Below, piece by piece: positions 40,586 to 48,390 of a stretch of DNA of 64,000 bases. Every line of letters begins with the position of its first letter. Position 1 is the stretch's first letter. Below the pieces are notes generated by a model. The model was not told the DNA's origin and made no database searches. It saw nothing but the letters and a program-made list of their open reading frames with translations. This DNA comes from Arthrobacter sp. SLBN-112 (GTDB lineage: Bacteria > Actinomycetota > Actinomycetes > Actinomycetales > Micrococcaceae): NCBI RefSeq assembly GCF_030944625.1, contig NZ_JAUSXY010000001.1, positions 372,001 to 436,000 on the forward strand, read 5' to 3'. The position numbers and the translations under genes are program-made.

Positions 40586-41377
40586 ATGGATCCGTCGGAC
40601 TCGCTACGAGCGATCGAGGTTGCCCTGCGTCTCGCCATCAGGCACGTGATCGGCGGAGATTGGGTTGCCGCCCGCGGCGCTCCCGACGTAGGTCGTCTTG
40701 AGGAGAAGCGCCAGGAGGAGCGAAAGCGACGTGACGGTGCAGCGACTTCCGGCGACCTGCTCGAATACGTTGAGACGCATCACCTGACGACCATGATCAA
40801 ACAAAATTGGGAAGCGTTTAAGCTGGTCTTTGATGACCGCCAGCGCACTTTGGTCTATTTCAAAGTCGTGGAGGACGTGCGCAACTCCATTGCGCACAGC
40901 AGGGAACTCATGGAGTTTGAACGGGATCTCGTTTCCGGCATTGCCGGTCAGATTAGGAATCAAGTTTCGAGGTACAGAGCATTGGTTGACGAATCGTCGA
41001 ATTACTACCCAAGTATCGAGAAAGTCACGGATTGTTTCGGGACGCGGGGTGAGAATGCGCACTACGCAATCCCGACGACACGGGTCGATGTGGGCGACCT
41101 ACTGACGTTTGAAGCGTCAGCTATTAGCGCTGACGGAAGGCCCGTCATTTGGTATCTCCAAAAGACAAAGCAGTCTCAGTATGTCTCCAGGGACCGGAGT
41201 GAAGTCGCTCGAGGAGATTCCGTGAACTTCTCGTACCGGACGACGGAGGAAGATGTCAGTGAAAACTTCTACATTGGGGTAGTCATAGCGACTGACTCAA
41301 AATTTCACCGGTATCAAGGTCACGATGACCTGAAGTTCTACAGGTATCAGGTGAGTCCGCCCCGATTTGTCAGTTAG
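40586..41377 (+). CDS. HEPN-motif protein with beta-rich C-terminal domain
   Basis: A 263-residue protein. The first ~140 residues are helical and contain VEDVRNSIAHSRELM, an R-x4-H motif in the context of a HEPN (Swt1-like) domain; many HEPN proteins are RNases in toxin or defence systems. Residues ~165-255 are predicted beta-rich (VGDLLTFEASAISADGRPVI, then SVNFSYRTTEEDV and NFYIGVVIATDS), resembling an immunoglobulin-like or PKD-like sandwich. ATG 40586 has no clear ribosome site. It is the first gene of the accessory region, with lower GC than its neighbours. No antitoxin gene is adjacent. Confidence 0.65.
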   Translation: MDPSDSLRAIEVALRLAIRHVIGGDWVAARGAPDVGRLEEKRQEERKRRDGAATSGDLLEYVETHHLTTMIKQNWEAFKLVFDDRQRTLVYFKVVEDVRNSIAHSRELMEFERDLVSGIAGQIRNQVSRYRALVDESSNYYPSIEKVTDCFGTRGENAHYAIPTTRVDVGDLLTFEASAISADGRPVIWYLQKTKQSQYVSRDRSEVARGDSVNFSYRTTEEDVSENFYIGVVIATDSKFHRYQGHDDLKFYRYQVSPPRFVS

Positions 41378-41562
41378 TTGCGGTCACGATCAGGAACCCG
41401 TTGTTGGCGACAGCACCGTCGAGGAAGGCGGCTTTAGCCTGCACACGGGTTCCCGACGTGTAAACCCCGAGTCCGTCGCGTGCTTAGACTCCTCTGCGGC
41501 TCCATCGGGTTAACGCGAGAGAGCCCGGGGCGTGACGTGTCTGCACCAAGTGAAGTTGGGTG

Positions 41563-41584
41563 CCGGATGGGGATCCTTCACCGG
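41563..41584. repeat. Accessory-region palindrome copy 1
   Basis: CCGG...GGGATCCTTCACCGG, followed by ACGC. Ends CCGG/CCGG pair, the centre is GGATCC. The right half is shared with copies 2 and 3. Confidence 0.55.
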
Positions 41585-41617
41585 ACGCTGCTATCGGTGC
41601 CCTACTAAAGCTGACTA

Positions 41618-41790
41618 TGTCAACCTTTTTTGGCCCCGCTAGGACGGTTACTCCTGGCCCCACTGTCCGGTCTCACCATAGTTGTCAGTGTTCTCATCTA
41701 ATCGGTCAGCGTGCCGGATTTGGTCCTCTGTCTCATCTAACCCGTCAGTTCGGGTGCTGCCCTCGGCATTTTGGTCCGTCGTTTTAGACG
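41618..41790. mobile_element. Possible degenerate IS21-family end
   Basis: Begins TGTCAACCTTTTTTGG and carries four spaced TGG(C/T)CC(C/T)-type repeats, as seen at IS21-type termini. A remnant of the IS21 helper gene istB lies at 42202-42372. The element is incomplete and boundaries are not defined. Confidence 0.3.
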
Positions 41791-41821
41791 CCCCTTCAAA
41801 GTCAGAAGAGAGGCCTATACG

Positions 41822-42205
41822 GTGATCCTTATGGATAAGGTCGCGGGAGACGGAAAGGGCGTTGGCCCTTATCGCGTCAATGTCGGGATGGAATATCGAA
41901 CGATTCGGGCCACGGTACCGTTGATCGAATTTACGGCCACGCGGGAGCGCCTCGAGTTTCGGGCGCGGTTTGGGTTGGGCATGTTAGTGGGTCCATGGCG
42001 CTTTGAGCGTGAGCAGGTTGCGGAGGTCTTCACTACGCCTGGATGGTTTTCTAATCGCGTTCACATCCGTGGAGACCACTTTGAGATGCAAGTCCTCACG
42101 TTCAGCCCAGAACCGCTGTTACTCACTCTCGAGGAACTCGGCTACCCCGTGGACTGGATCATGCGCACCCGACGCTACGGCAACCGGCACGGGTCCAGCG
42201 ATTAG
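41822..42205 (+). CDS. Hypothetical protein, PH-like beta fold possible
   Basis: A 127-residue protein that I do not recognise. GTG 41822 is chosen for GAAGAGAGG 8 bases upstream; ATG 41831 is the alternative. Alternating short strands, TIRATVPLIEFTATRERLEF, LGMLVGPWRFEREQVAEVFT and NRVHIRGDHFEMQVLTF, suggest a small beta-barrel like a PH or bPH domain, and LLLTLEELGYPVDWIMRTR a terminal helix. It overlaps the antisense istB remnant by four bases. Confidence 0.5.
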   Translation: MILMDKVAGDGKGVGPYRVNVGMEYRTIRATVPLIEFTATRERLEFRARFGLGMLVGPWRFEREQVAEVFTTPGWFSNRVHIRGDHFEMQVLTFSPEPLLLTLEELGYPVDWIMRTRRYGNRHGSSD

Positions 42206-42372
42206 CTGGCGTTATGTTGGGCGATGGTGTGGGCGAGGCGGTAGGAGTCAGTGCCTGTTTCGATGATGGTGCCGTTGAAGGTGAGACGGTCCACGATTGC
42301 GGCGCATAGACGCGGGTCGCTGAAGGTTTTGGTCCAGCCGGAGAAGGATTCGTTGGAGGCGATGGCGATGGC
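42202..42372 (-). pseudogene. IstB (IS21-family helper ATPase) C-terminal remnant
   Basis: About 56 C-terminal residues resemble IstB: IAIASNESFSGWTKTFSDP, LCAAIVDRLTFNGTIIETGT and DSYRLAHTIAQ. The rest of the ATPase, including Walker A, is absent; upstream codons in the same frame are unrelated. It is a relic of an IS21-family insertion. Confidence 0.65.
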
Positions 42373-42667
42373 GGCAGTGCAAGGAGCCTTGCCCTGTGAA
42401 GCCTTGTCGATAAAGCGCCACCAACCGTGGTCGCAAATGCACTCGGCTGTAGCTATCAGGTCATCCACAGACATGCCGCAGACGCGGACGTCGCTGTGGC
42501 CGGCTGTGCAGGTTGAACGGCTCCGTTTCTCCGACACCCTGAGTAAGGCATTCGGAAGAGGACTCACTTCCAAGTCGTAGTCCCGTTGATCTCCGACCCA
42601 CTAGGGTCAATCTCGTGAGTGCTAATTGGTATAAATTTGCTGCCGCCGCCAGCCGTGGGCGCCATTA

Positions 42668-43081
42668 ATGGAACGGTTTCTCATACTCCTGGCACTGGGT
42701 CTTGTTTCACTGGCAATTGGCACGGCAGGACGCTATCGATATCCCATCAAAGAGGGATCCCGCCCGGATCAGTTCTTCGAACGGTTCCAGCTGGCAGGAA
42801 ACGTCGCCGCCATCGGAGTGGAGCTTCTGCTTCCCCCCGTCACAGTCTTCGTCGGGCTACCCCTGCTCGCCTATACCGCAGCAGACCTACAGCTCCTTGC
42901 AGTGATCATCTTCCAAGTGCAATTGCCTCCAGTTCAGACGTTCCGGCCTGGAACCTCTGGCCAGCATTCAGTCGAAAAAGACAACCTCCGACGTACCCGA
43001 TGGCCGTATCAGACTGCTTTTGCTCTGGGATATTTCTTCCTCGTGGCCTACGTGTTCACCATCTTTGCGAGGTACTTCTAG
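42668..43081 (+). CDS. Small membrane protein of unknown function
   Basis: A 137-residue protein with hydrophobic segments at the N-terminus (FLILLALGLVSLAIGTAG), middle (GVELLLPPVTVFVGLPLLAY and LLAVIIFQVQL) and C-terminus (FALGYFFLVAYVFTIFARYF). Charged loops carry KEGSRPDQFFERFQ and SVEKDNLRRTRW. I do not recognise the family. It lies in the low-GC accessory region, and no clear ribosome site precedes ATG 42668. Confidence 0.55.
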   Translation: MERFLILLALGLVSLAIGTAGRYRYPIKEGSRPDQFFERFQLAGNVAAIGVELLLPPVTVFVGLPLLAYTAADLQLLAVIIFQVQLPPVQTFRPGTSGQHSVEKDNLRRTRWPYQTAFALGYFFLVAYVFTIFARYF

Positions 43082-43444
43082 CCTGGAACTCCAGGCCCGA
43101 GTCGAAGGAGCACTGACCATCTCCATCAACCAGTCGGCGAATAGGACTCCGAGTGATAAACGTCAACCAAAGGGATTAGTTATTCGAGTGCATAGCGCCC
43201 GCTCAGGGATCCTCATCCGGACGCTTGGACGTTCGCTGCGCCACCCCCCCCCAATGACGCACACCGGAATCCCCTGGGGCGAAAAGTATGAGGAAGCTAG
43301 GGCCTTCAATAAATTGAAGGCGACGAGGACATGACCTGCCGAAACCTCGCCTTCGTTGAAGCCCGAGAAAAGTCGTCGGCTGAGTGCCGCTGCTTTACGC
43401 CAAACAAGTAGGATGTGAGGACCCAGCGCAGGGAGGAGATTGCG
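43082..43444. other. Gene-free stretch in accessory region
   Basis: A 363-bp stretch holding palindrome copy 2 (43194-43225), a nine-C homopolymer near 43244-43252 and a short hairpin-like CTTCAATAAATTGAAGG at about 43303-43319. The only open frames are short and not supported. Confidence 0.45.
43194..43225. repeat. Accessory-region palindrome copy 2
   Basis: Ends AGCG/CGCT, inner CCG/CGG and centre GGGATCC. The right half CCTCATCCGGACGC resembles copies 1 and 3. Confidence 0.55.
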
Positions 43445-43693
43445 ATGCTTAAGGCTCTACAGCGTTACTTTCGAACCGCAATGCGCTTCCCAAAGCGGCC
43501 CCTGTCTTATCTGCGAGCAATGAGGACCAGTGGCGTTGTACTCGGGATCGCGTGGCTCGTCCTAGCAGTGATATGGATCCATCCGTTACGAACGACTTTG
43601 TTGGTCATTTTTGGTGTTGGCTTTCTCCTGCAAGCGGTGCTGGTCAACAAGGAGATCCGCCGCCGCGAAAACGCAGTCGACGAACCACTCTAA
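43445..43693 (+). CDS. Small two-helix membrane protein
   Basis: An 82-residue protein with a basic amphipathic N-terminus (LKALQRYFRTAMRFPKRPLS), two close transmembrane segments (GVVLGIAWLVLAVIWIH and TLLVIFGVGFLLQAVLV) and a charged tail NKEIRRRENAVDEPL. ATG 43445 follows GGGAGGAG. The family is not recognised. It stands alone between palindromes 2 and 3. Confidence 0.6.
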   Translation: MLKALQRYFRTAMRFPKRPLSYLRAMRTSGVVLGIAWLVLAVIWIHPLRTTLLVIFGVGFLLQAVLVNKEIRRRENAVDEPL

Positions 43694-43760
43694 TGTCCAA
43701 GGACCGCAGCGTTTGGCTGCCTGGTACAGGGCTTCCATTCTGAAAGATTCCTAGCGAACG

Positions 43761-43794
43761 AACGAGTCCGGTGAGGGATCCTCCACCGTACGTT
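43761..43794. repeat. Accessory-region palindrome copy 3
   Basis: CGGTG-N2-GGATCC-N2-CACCG core within AACG...CGTT ends. GATTC (43746-43750) and GAATC (43799-43803) lie further out and also mirror each other. Confidence 0.55.
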
Positions 43795-43877
43795 CTGGTG
43801 AATCCCAGTCGAGCTCGCCCCCCGTCCCACCGGACGCAGGGGCGAAATCTTAGACAGATGCCTGGAGAAGACGAAGG

Positions 43878-44147
43878 CTAGTCAATCTCGACATCGAACC
43901 CTCTGAAGGTCAGCGCATCCCGGACAAATTCCCGTAGCTGCCCTAGTTCATGGGCCTTGGCGGCCGCCTTCGCCGCCGAGCTGCTCCGGAAGTAAATGGC
44001 TATGGTCATGGGAGGAGCAAGCATTTCTGAGTCAATTTCATATTTGTGTCCCCGAAAGCTGACAGATAGACCCACACGAGCGATATGGAGTTCGCCGTCT
44101 TTAGATGCGACCACATTTGGCCCCTTGGCCTCGAAGTCAGTACTCAT
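43878..44147 (-). CDS. Hypothetical protein
   Basis: An 89-residue protein that I do not recognise. It opens with MSTDFEAKGPNVVASKDGEL, then strands HIARVGLSVSFRGHKYEIDS and MTIAIYFRSS, and a terminal helix AKAAAKAHELGQLREFVRDAL. The alpha+beta pattern could be a small binding domain. ATG 44147 is chosen over the longer frame because the extra N-terminus is basic and unstructured; there is no clear ribosome site. It is the only minus-strand gene of the accessory region besides the istB relic. Confidence 0.5.
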   Translation of the reverse strand: MSTDFEAKGPNVVASKDGELHIARVGLSVSFRGHKYEIDSEMLAPPMTIAIYFRSSSAAKAAAKAHELGQLREFVRDALTFRGFDVEID

Positions 44148-44290
44148 TTTGGACCCAGTCACTAGTGCCGTCGCCCGTTGCGTTCCGCATAAAAAGGGAG
44201 CGTACGCCATGGGAGGCAAGGGACGTCCCCGGAGCCGCATAGATTCGTCCGTAGGAGCGTCAAAGGTGCCCTAAGTGTTAACCCATCCAA

Positions 44291-44321
44291 GTGTCCGCTG
44301 AAGGATCCTCCACGGGGACAC
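44291..44321. repeat. Accessory-region palindrome copy 4
   Basis: GTGTCC...GGACAC ends and a central GGATCC. GTTAAC occurs outside on both sides (44277-44282 and 44326-44331), extending the symmetry to about 55 bases. Confidence 0.55.
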
Positions 44322-44430
44322 CTTCGTTAACTTCTTCTGATGTCCCGAGTTGGCGCGGTGCAGTATAGGCTCTGCTTGTTTGGGGGCCGTCAAGGAGCGC
44401 TCCTGCATGGTAGAAGGAGCGCCCGCCCGT

Positions 44431-44955
44431 ATGAGCTATGACCAGGAGTACCTCCACCAGCAGCCGCGGCTTTCGGAGCCCGACCCGGACGCAGGGGTCC
44501 TCTCGCCGTTGGACGCTGAGAAGTCGCGGCGGTGGCGGCTCGTCCTGGGATGCAGTTCGGTGTTCCTGGGTCTAGCGTCGGGCTTTTACGCCTATACCGA
44601 CATCTCCGTGGTCATCCGTGCGATGAATACGGCCGCGACGTCCGGCGGCTACATCCCGGCTGATGCCATGACTCACGCCATCGCACTCATCGCGGTCTTC
44701 TGCGTCCTTGCCCTCGCCTACGTCGGAGCAGGGATCTGGAACATCGTTACCCGGCTCTCGACAGCCAAGGCACCCCTGATCGCCGCGATCGCCCTAACGG
44801 CAGCGGCATTCATCCTCATCGGCTTCTACATGACCACAAAGTCGCCCGGTGGAGTCGAATACAGCGCTCTCGGCCTGAACGCGCTGATCATCTCCCGATG
44901 CGTCACTGTGATGCGGATGAAAAAGGTCGCTGCTTATCCCGCAACTGCCGAATGA
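44431..44955 (+). CDS. Membrane protein of unknown function
   Basis: A 174-residue protein with a hydrophilic, proline-containing N-terminus (MSYDQEYLHQQPRLSEPDPD) and four hydrophobic segments: LVLGCSSVFLGLASGFYAYT, ALIAVFCVLALAYVGAGIW, LIAAIALTAAAFILIGFYM and a weaker LGLNALIISRCVTVMRM. ATG 44431 has AAGGAG 12 bases upstream, rather far; ATG 44407 is possible. No family recognised. Confidence 0.55.
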   Translation: MSYDQEYLHQQPRLSEPDPDAGVLSPLDAEKSRRWRLVLGCSSVFLGLASGFYAYTDISVVIRAMNTAATSGGYIPADAMTHAIALIAVFCVLALAYVGAGIWNIVTRLSTAKAPLIAAIALTAAAFILIGFYMTTKSPGGVEYSALGLNALIISRCVTVMRMKKVAAYPATAE

Positions 44956-45049
44956 GCCAACGGACAAGGCGATCTGCGGCCTTCGGGGATAGATTGCCAG
45001 CAGTATGCTCATCGAAGGTCTTCTTCATGCAACGTTTGGGGGTAGGTGC

Positions 45050-46204
45050 ATGCGCTTCACCGCGGGCATAGCTGTGGCTGTCGCTGGCAGCATCTTGTTG
45101 ATTGCCGCTGCCCCGTCGATGGCATCGGGGGATGTCGTTGATGTTGGCCAGGGGCCCCTCGGCGTCGTCATCGACGGCGAGGGCACTGCTTATATAGGCG
45201 ATAGCGGGGGCGTAAGCGTTCTTCCCGCGGGGGCGAGCAAGCCAACCAAGACCCTCATGACAGGTGTCAACCCGAAGGGAATGGCACTGTCTGCGGACGG
45301 CACCCTGTTTGTCGAGGGGTCGGCCCTCGATGATCAGCAGGAAAAGCTCGTGGTGATACCGAAGGGCTCCTCTGCGGTGGCACGCACGATTACCCTCAGC
45401 GCCGACGCCCACCTCATAGCCGCAGGGGCTGACGGGACTGTCTTTGTTCCCAACCCGTTCCTAGGCACAGTCTCGGTCATCCCCCCGGGAGCCGACGCCC
45501 CGTCCCGGGAGGTCGCCGTCGGCCGCACTCCCAAGGAAGTAGCCGTAGCCCAGGACGGCACCGCCTACGTGACCAACCAGGACAGCGGGACCGTCTCGGT
45601 CATCGCCCCGGGCGCCGGCACGGTTTCACGCACCATTGATGTCCGGAAGACACCTGACAGCGCCGGCGCTCCGCACGGGATCGCGATAGGCCCCGACGGC
45701 ACCGCCTACGTCACCAACATCACCTCAGACGACGTCGCGGTGATAAAGGCCGGGGCCTCAGCCGTCGCCTACCGCGTGCCGGTCCCAGGGGGACCAAAGG
45801 AAATCACCGTCGGCCCGGACAGCACTGTCTATGTTCTTTTCGAAGCCAGCAGCCTCTCCGTCATCGCACCCGGTGAAACAAGTGCCCGTCGTGGCCAGCC
45901 GACGCTCCGGAACCCCGGACATCTCGCCCTGGCTCCCAACGGGTCCGTTCTGGTGACCAACACCGCGGATAAATCGGTGTCGGTCTTCCCGGCCCAGGAC
46001 CTGAGTATTCCGGCGCTAGCGGCCGTCAAGGCCCAAGCAGTACAGGCTCAGACAAAAACAACAGATCCCACGGCTCAGGCCAGCTCGGACCACACGGGGA
46101 CCAACATGTCCTACCTTCCGGTCATCGTCGGAACCGTGGGCGCGGCCATCCTGATCGGGGCCGCCGCGCTGATCCTGGCCAGCAGAAGACGCAGACATTC
46201 CTAA
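45050..46204 (+). CDS. Secreted, membrane-anchored beta-propeller protein
   Basis: A 384-residue protein with a signal peptide (MRFTAGIAVAVAGSILLIAA then APSMASG). Six or more repeats follow of the form PDGTAYVTN...SGTVSVIAPGA, as in YncE/NHL-type beta-propellers. A Ser/Thr/Gln-rich spacer leads to a C-terminal transmembrane helix (LPVIVGTVGAAILIGAAALI) and RRRRHS. There is no LPXTG, so it is a membrane-anchored surface protein. ATG 45050 has GGGGGTAGG upstream. It may bind a ligand or partner outside the cell; no catalytic motif is seen. Confidence 0.75.
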   Translation: MRFTAGIAVAVAGSILLIAAAPSMASGDVVDVGQGPLGVVIDGEGTAYIGDSGGVSVLPAGASKPTKTLMTGVNPKGMALSADGTLFVEGSALDDQQEKLVVIPKGSSAVARTITLSADAHLIAAGADGTVFVPNPFLGTVSVIPPGADAPSREVAVGRTPKEVAVAQDGTAYVTNQDSGTVSVIAPGAGTVSRTIDVRKTPDSAGAPHGIAIGPDGTAYVTNITSDDVAVIKAGASAVAYRVPVPGGPKEITVGPDSTVYVLFEASSLSVIAPGETSARRGQPTLRNPGHLALAPNGSVLVTNTADKSVSVFPAQDLSIPALAAVKAQAVQAQTKTTDPTAQASSDHTGTNMSYLPVIVGTVGAAILIGAAALILASRRRRHS

Positions 46205-46562
46205 ACAGCCGACGACGCAGCAACATTAGAGCCCCAAGCAGAGGATCCTGAAAGATTCGCAGCCCTTTCGGATCACACGCCGAACTGAGCGTTCATGTTT
46301 CGGTGGTGCGGCCAACGGCCCTTCCGTGTTCGACAGGGGATCCCCTTGCGGACAGGAAGAGCATCACATAGGCCGACGTGATGTGTCTCGAAACTTCAGT
46401 GCCTCAAATCCGGTGTTGCAGGCACCACTGGAATTGGCATCCCTAGGGCTATGAGACACCGCAGACTAAAAGGCCGAACCCGCGCATCGGCGGGCAGCAC
46501 AGCCTGAAGGCAGATGGACGCTACGCGATTTGATGCCCTGGCAAGGCAACGGCTTTTGACAT
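46205..46562. other. Gene-free stretch at right end of accessory region
   Basis: A 358-bp stretch between convergent genes, holding palindrome copy 6 (46321-46359) and a further GGATCC with little symmetry near 46243. No open frame is convincing and I see no terminator with a T-tract. Confidence 0.45.
46321..46359. repeat. Palindrome related to the accessory-region copies
   Basis: Perfect GGGGATCCCC centre (46336-46345) with CTTCC/GGAAG ends. It shares the centre and length but not the CACCGG half with copies 1-4, so membership is less certain. Confidence 0.4.
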
Positions 46563-47384
46563 TCAGGGCCTGGAGCACACAAACATGACGGTCCGGATGC
46601 GTCGCTCGGCGAGGTTAGCCACCTGGTTGGCAGTCATTTGGGCGAAACTGTCACCAAGGAAGGTCGAGAAGGTTACTGGTGGTGGCCCCTCCCGCTGGAT
46701 TTTGGCGAGCATCCCCTGGAACCAGGCGAGGCTCTCATCCGAGGAGTCGACTTCCGAGACGACGTCGAAACCTGCCGACGGGAGGAATGCGCGCATGTCT
46801 TCCAGGGTCGCAGGAAAGCTTGTCGAGGAGTCATTGGCCCACGGCACCGGGTAGTGTATTTCGCCTCCTTCACCCTGCAGGACGTCGTACACGACGAACC
46901 TGCCGCCGGGTCGAAGGACCCGGAACGCTTCGGCATACAGCGCAGGCTTGTCGGGAATGTTCATCGCAACGTGGACGGTCACTGCGGCATCCACAGATTC
47001 GTCCGGAAGGCCGGTGGCTGTCGCGTCGCCGATGTGGAACATGGTGCGGCCGGACAAGCCTGTCCACTCTGAGAGAGCCGTCGCTACCTCGCAGAATTCA
47101 GGCGTGAGGTCGATTCCTGTAACGGTGCACCCGCTCATCTCGGCCAGCGTCCGTGCGGGGCCTCCCAGTCCGCTGCCGAGGTCAAGCACATGGGAGTCCG
47201 CAGTGAGGGCGAGTGCCTCGATGATTTCCACGGTGGCCCTGCGGCCACGGATATGGAACTCGTCAACAGCAGCGAGATCGGCCGCCCGCAGCGTTTTGCG
47301 GTCCACGCCGGCCGCGTCCAAGGCAGAACTGATCGCCGCCAAAAGTCTCCCAGGCCCGGTGTAAAAGGCGGAGATTTGGTTCAT
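46563..47384 (-). CDS. Class I SAM-dependent methyltransferase
   Basis: A 273-residue methyltransferase. Motif I is HVLDLGSGLGGPARTLAE, the acidic loop GIDLTPEFCEVA, and motif post-I LPDESVDAAVTVHVAMNIPD. VLRPGGRFVVYDVLQGEGG is motif III. The pattern resembles UbiE-like or sarcosine/dimethylglycine methyltransferases. ATG 47384 has GAGGATGG upstream; the longer frame to 47669 is antisense to other sequence. The substrate is unknown. It follows the hydrolase genes by 31 bp and could be the last gene of that operon. Confidence 0.85.
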   Translation of the reverse strand: MNQISAFYTGPGRLLAAISSALDAAGVDRKTLRAADLAAVDEFHIRGRRATVEIIEALALTADSHVLDLGSGLGGPARTLAEMSGCTVTGIDLTPEFCEVATALSEWTGLSGRTMFHIGDATATGLPDESVDAAVTVHVAMNIPDKPALYAEAFRVLRPGGRFVVYDVLQGEGGEIHYPVPWANDSSTSFPATLEDMRAFLPSAGFDVVSEVDSSDESLAWFQGMLAKIQREGPPPVTFSTFLGDSFAQMTANQVANLAERRIRTVMFVCSRP

Positions 47385-47415
47385 GGCGCCATCCTCACAC
47401 CGGGTAGCCGCGGGG

Positions 47416-48390
47416 TCAACGGGGAGCTGTGTGCGCCCCCGCAACTTCCCGGGCCAGGAAGTCCAGTGCCGCCTGCCCTGAGGGAAGTCCCGCCGTGTGG
47501 TTAAGGTGGCCGTGCACCGCGCCCCGGGCAAGGAAATAGGACACCGGCACCCCGGCCCGCTCCAAAGAGGAGGCAAACAGCTCCGTGGAGCCGCGGGCGT
47601 CGTCGTACTCGCATGCCAGGAGCGCGGTGGGCGGAAGTCCGGCAGGGTCGGCGTAACCGGGCATCGCATAGGACGGCGCCATGCTGACAGGTCCGCCCAC
47701 GTAGTTCTCCGCCGTGCGGATGCAGTCCTCCAGGGTGAACCGCAAATGCCGCGGCAGCCCGGCCATGACCGCCTCGTCCAGTCCGCCGGCCGGCGGCGGG
47801 AGTTCGGCGTGCAGGAAGGGGTAGGCCAGCAGGAGTTTGGCGGGCAGCGGCTTGCCGGCGTCGATCAGGTAGAGCGCAGCCCCCACGGCCAGGTTGCCGC
47901 CGGCACCGGCCCCGCCCAAACAAAGCAGGTCCGGATCCAGCCCCAGGGATGCGGCGTTCTTCCGTGCCCAGAACCATCCGGTCAGGGCGTCGTCATGCGG
48001 AATGGGGTAGGAGACCCCGTCCCGGGCCAGCCGGTAGTCAACGGATAGCACCGGCGTCCCCCGGTCCGCGAGCACCCGGGCCAAGAAATCAGACTCGGGA
48101 ATGTCCATGCTGCCGCTGACGAAGCCGCCGCCGTGCAGCCACACCAGGGCCGGGCTGCCGGTGCCGGCGGCTTCGCCGTAGATCCGGATGGCCACCGGCC
48201 CGTGCCGCCCATCCGCAGTGACGGTGCGGACGGGGACATCGGGCCCCGGCGTCCGGACGGCGTCCGGGTTCAGGAATTGCGGGCCTTCGGGGCTGGCAAG
48301 GTATTCGGCGAAACCGTCGGCGGCTCCTTCCGGGGCGCCGGCCGGGGAAGCCTCCGGGGACACTGCTGCTGGTTCTGTTCGTGGCGTCAT
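47416..48390 (-). CDS. Alpha/beta hydrolase-fold protein without catalytic serine
   Basis: A 324-residue protein of the hormone-sensitive-lipase-like family. LVWLHGGGFVSGS is the oxyanion motif and SVDYRLA the next conserved segment. The nucleophile elbow, normally GDSAGG, reads LGGAGAGGNLAV, so the serine is replaced by glycine. The late GAVHGHLNH region keeps a histidine. The gene is in frame and otherwise complete, so it is probably a non-hydrolytic binding protein or an inactivated esterase. It overlaps the upstream hydrolase gene by four bases in the rhamnosidase operon. Confidence 0.82.
   Translation of the reverse strand: MTPRTEPAAVSPEASPAGAPEGAADGFAEYLASPEGPQFLNPDAVRTPGPDVPVRTVTADGRHGPVAIRIYGEAAGTGSPALVWLHGGGFVSGSMDIPESDFLARVLADRGTPVLSVDYRLARDGVSYPIPHDDALTGWFWARKNAASLGLDPDLLCLGGAGAGGNLAVGAALYLIDAGKPLPAKLLLAYPFLHAELPPPAGGLDEAVMAGLPRHLRFTLEDCIRTAENYVGGPVSMAPSYAMPGYADPAGLPPTALLACEYDDARGSTELFASSLERAGVPVSYFLARGAVHGHLNHTAGLPSGQAALDFLAREVAGAHTAPR

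Larger units (their letters stand above)
41378..41821. other. Gene-free stretch with IS21-like end debris
   Basis: A 444-bp stretch. It contains a 9-bp inverted repeat (41393-41401 with 41445-41453), palindrome copy 1 (41563-41584) and, from about 41618, repeated TTTTGGCCCC, CTCCTGGCCCC, ATTTGGTCCT and TTTTGGTCC units. The latter resemble the multiple internal repeats at IS21-family ends. I see no credible gene in it. Confidence 0.45.

Noticed and set aside
43244-43252. Nine-C homopolymer as slippery regulatory site
   Set aside because: It lies in a gene-free stretch, so no frame is affected; it may just be an error-prone run.
40422-44321. Classical integron attC array
   Set aside because: The palindromes lack the RYYYAAC/GTTRRRY ends and no IntI-type integrase is in the window, so only the looser cassette-like idea is kept as a finding.
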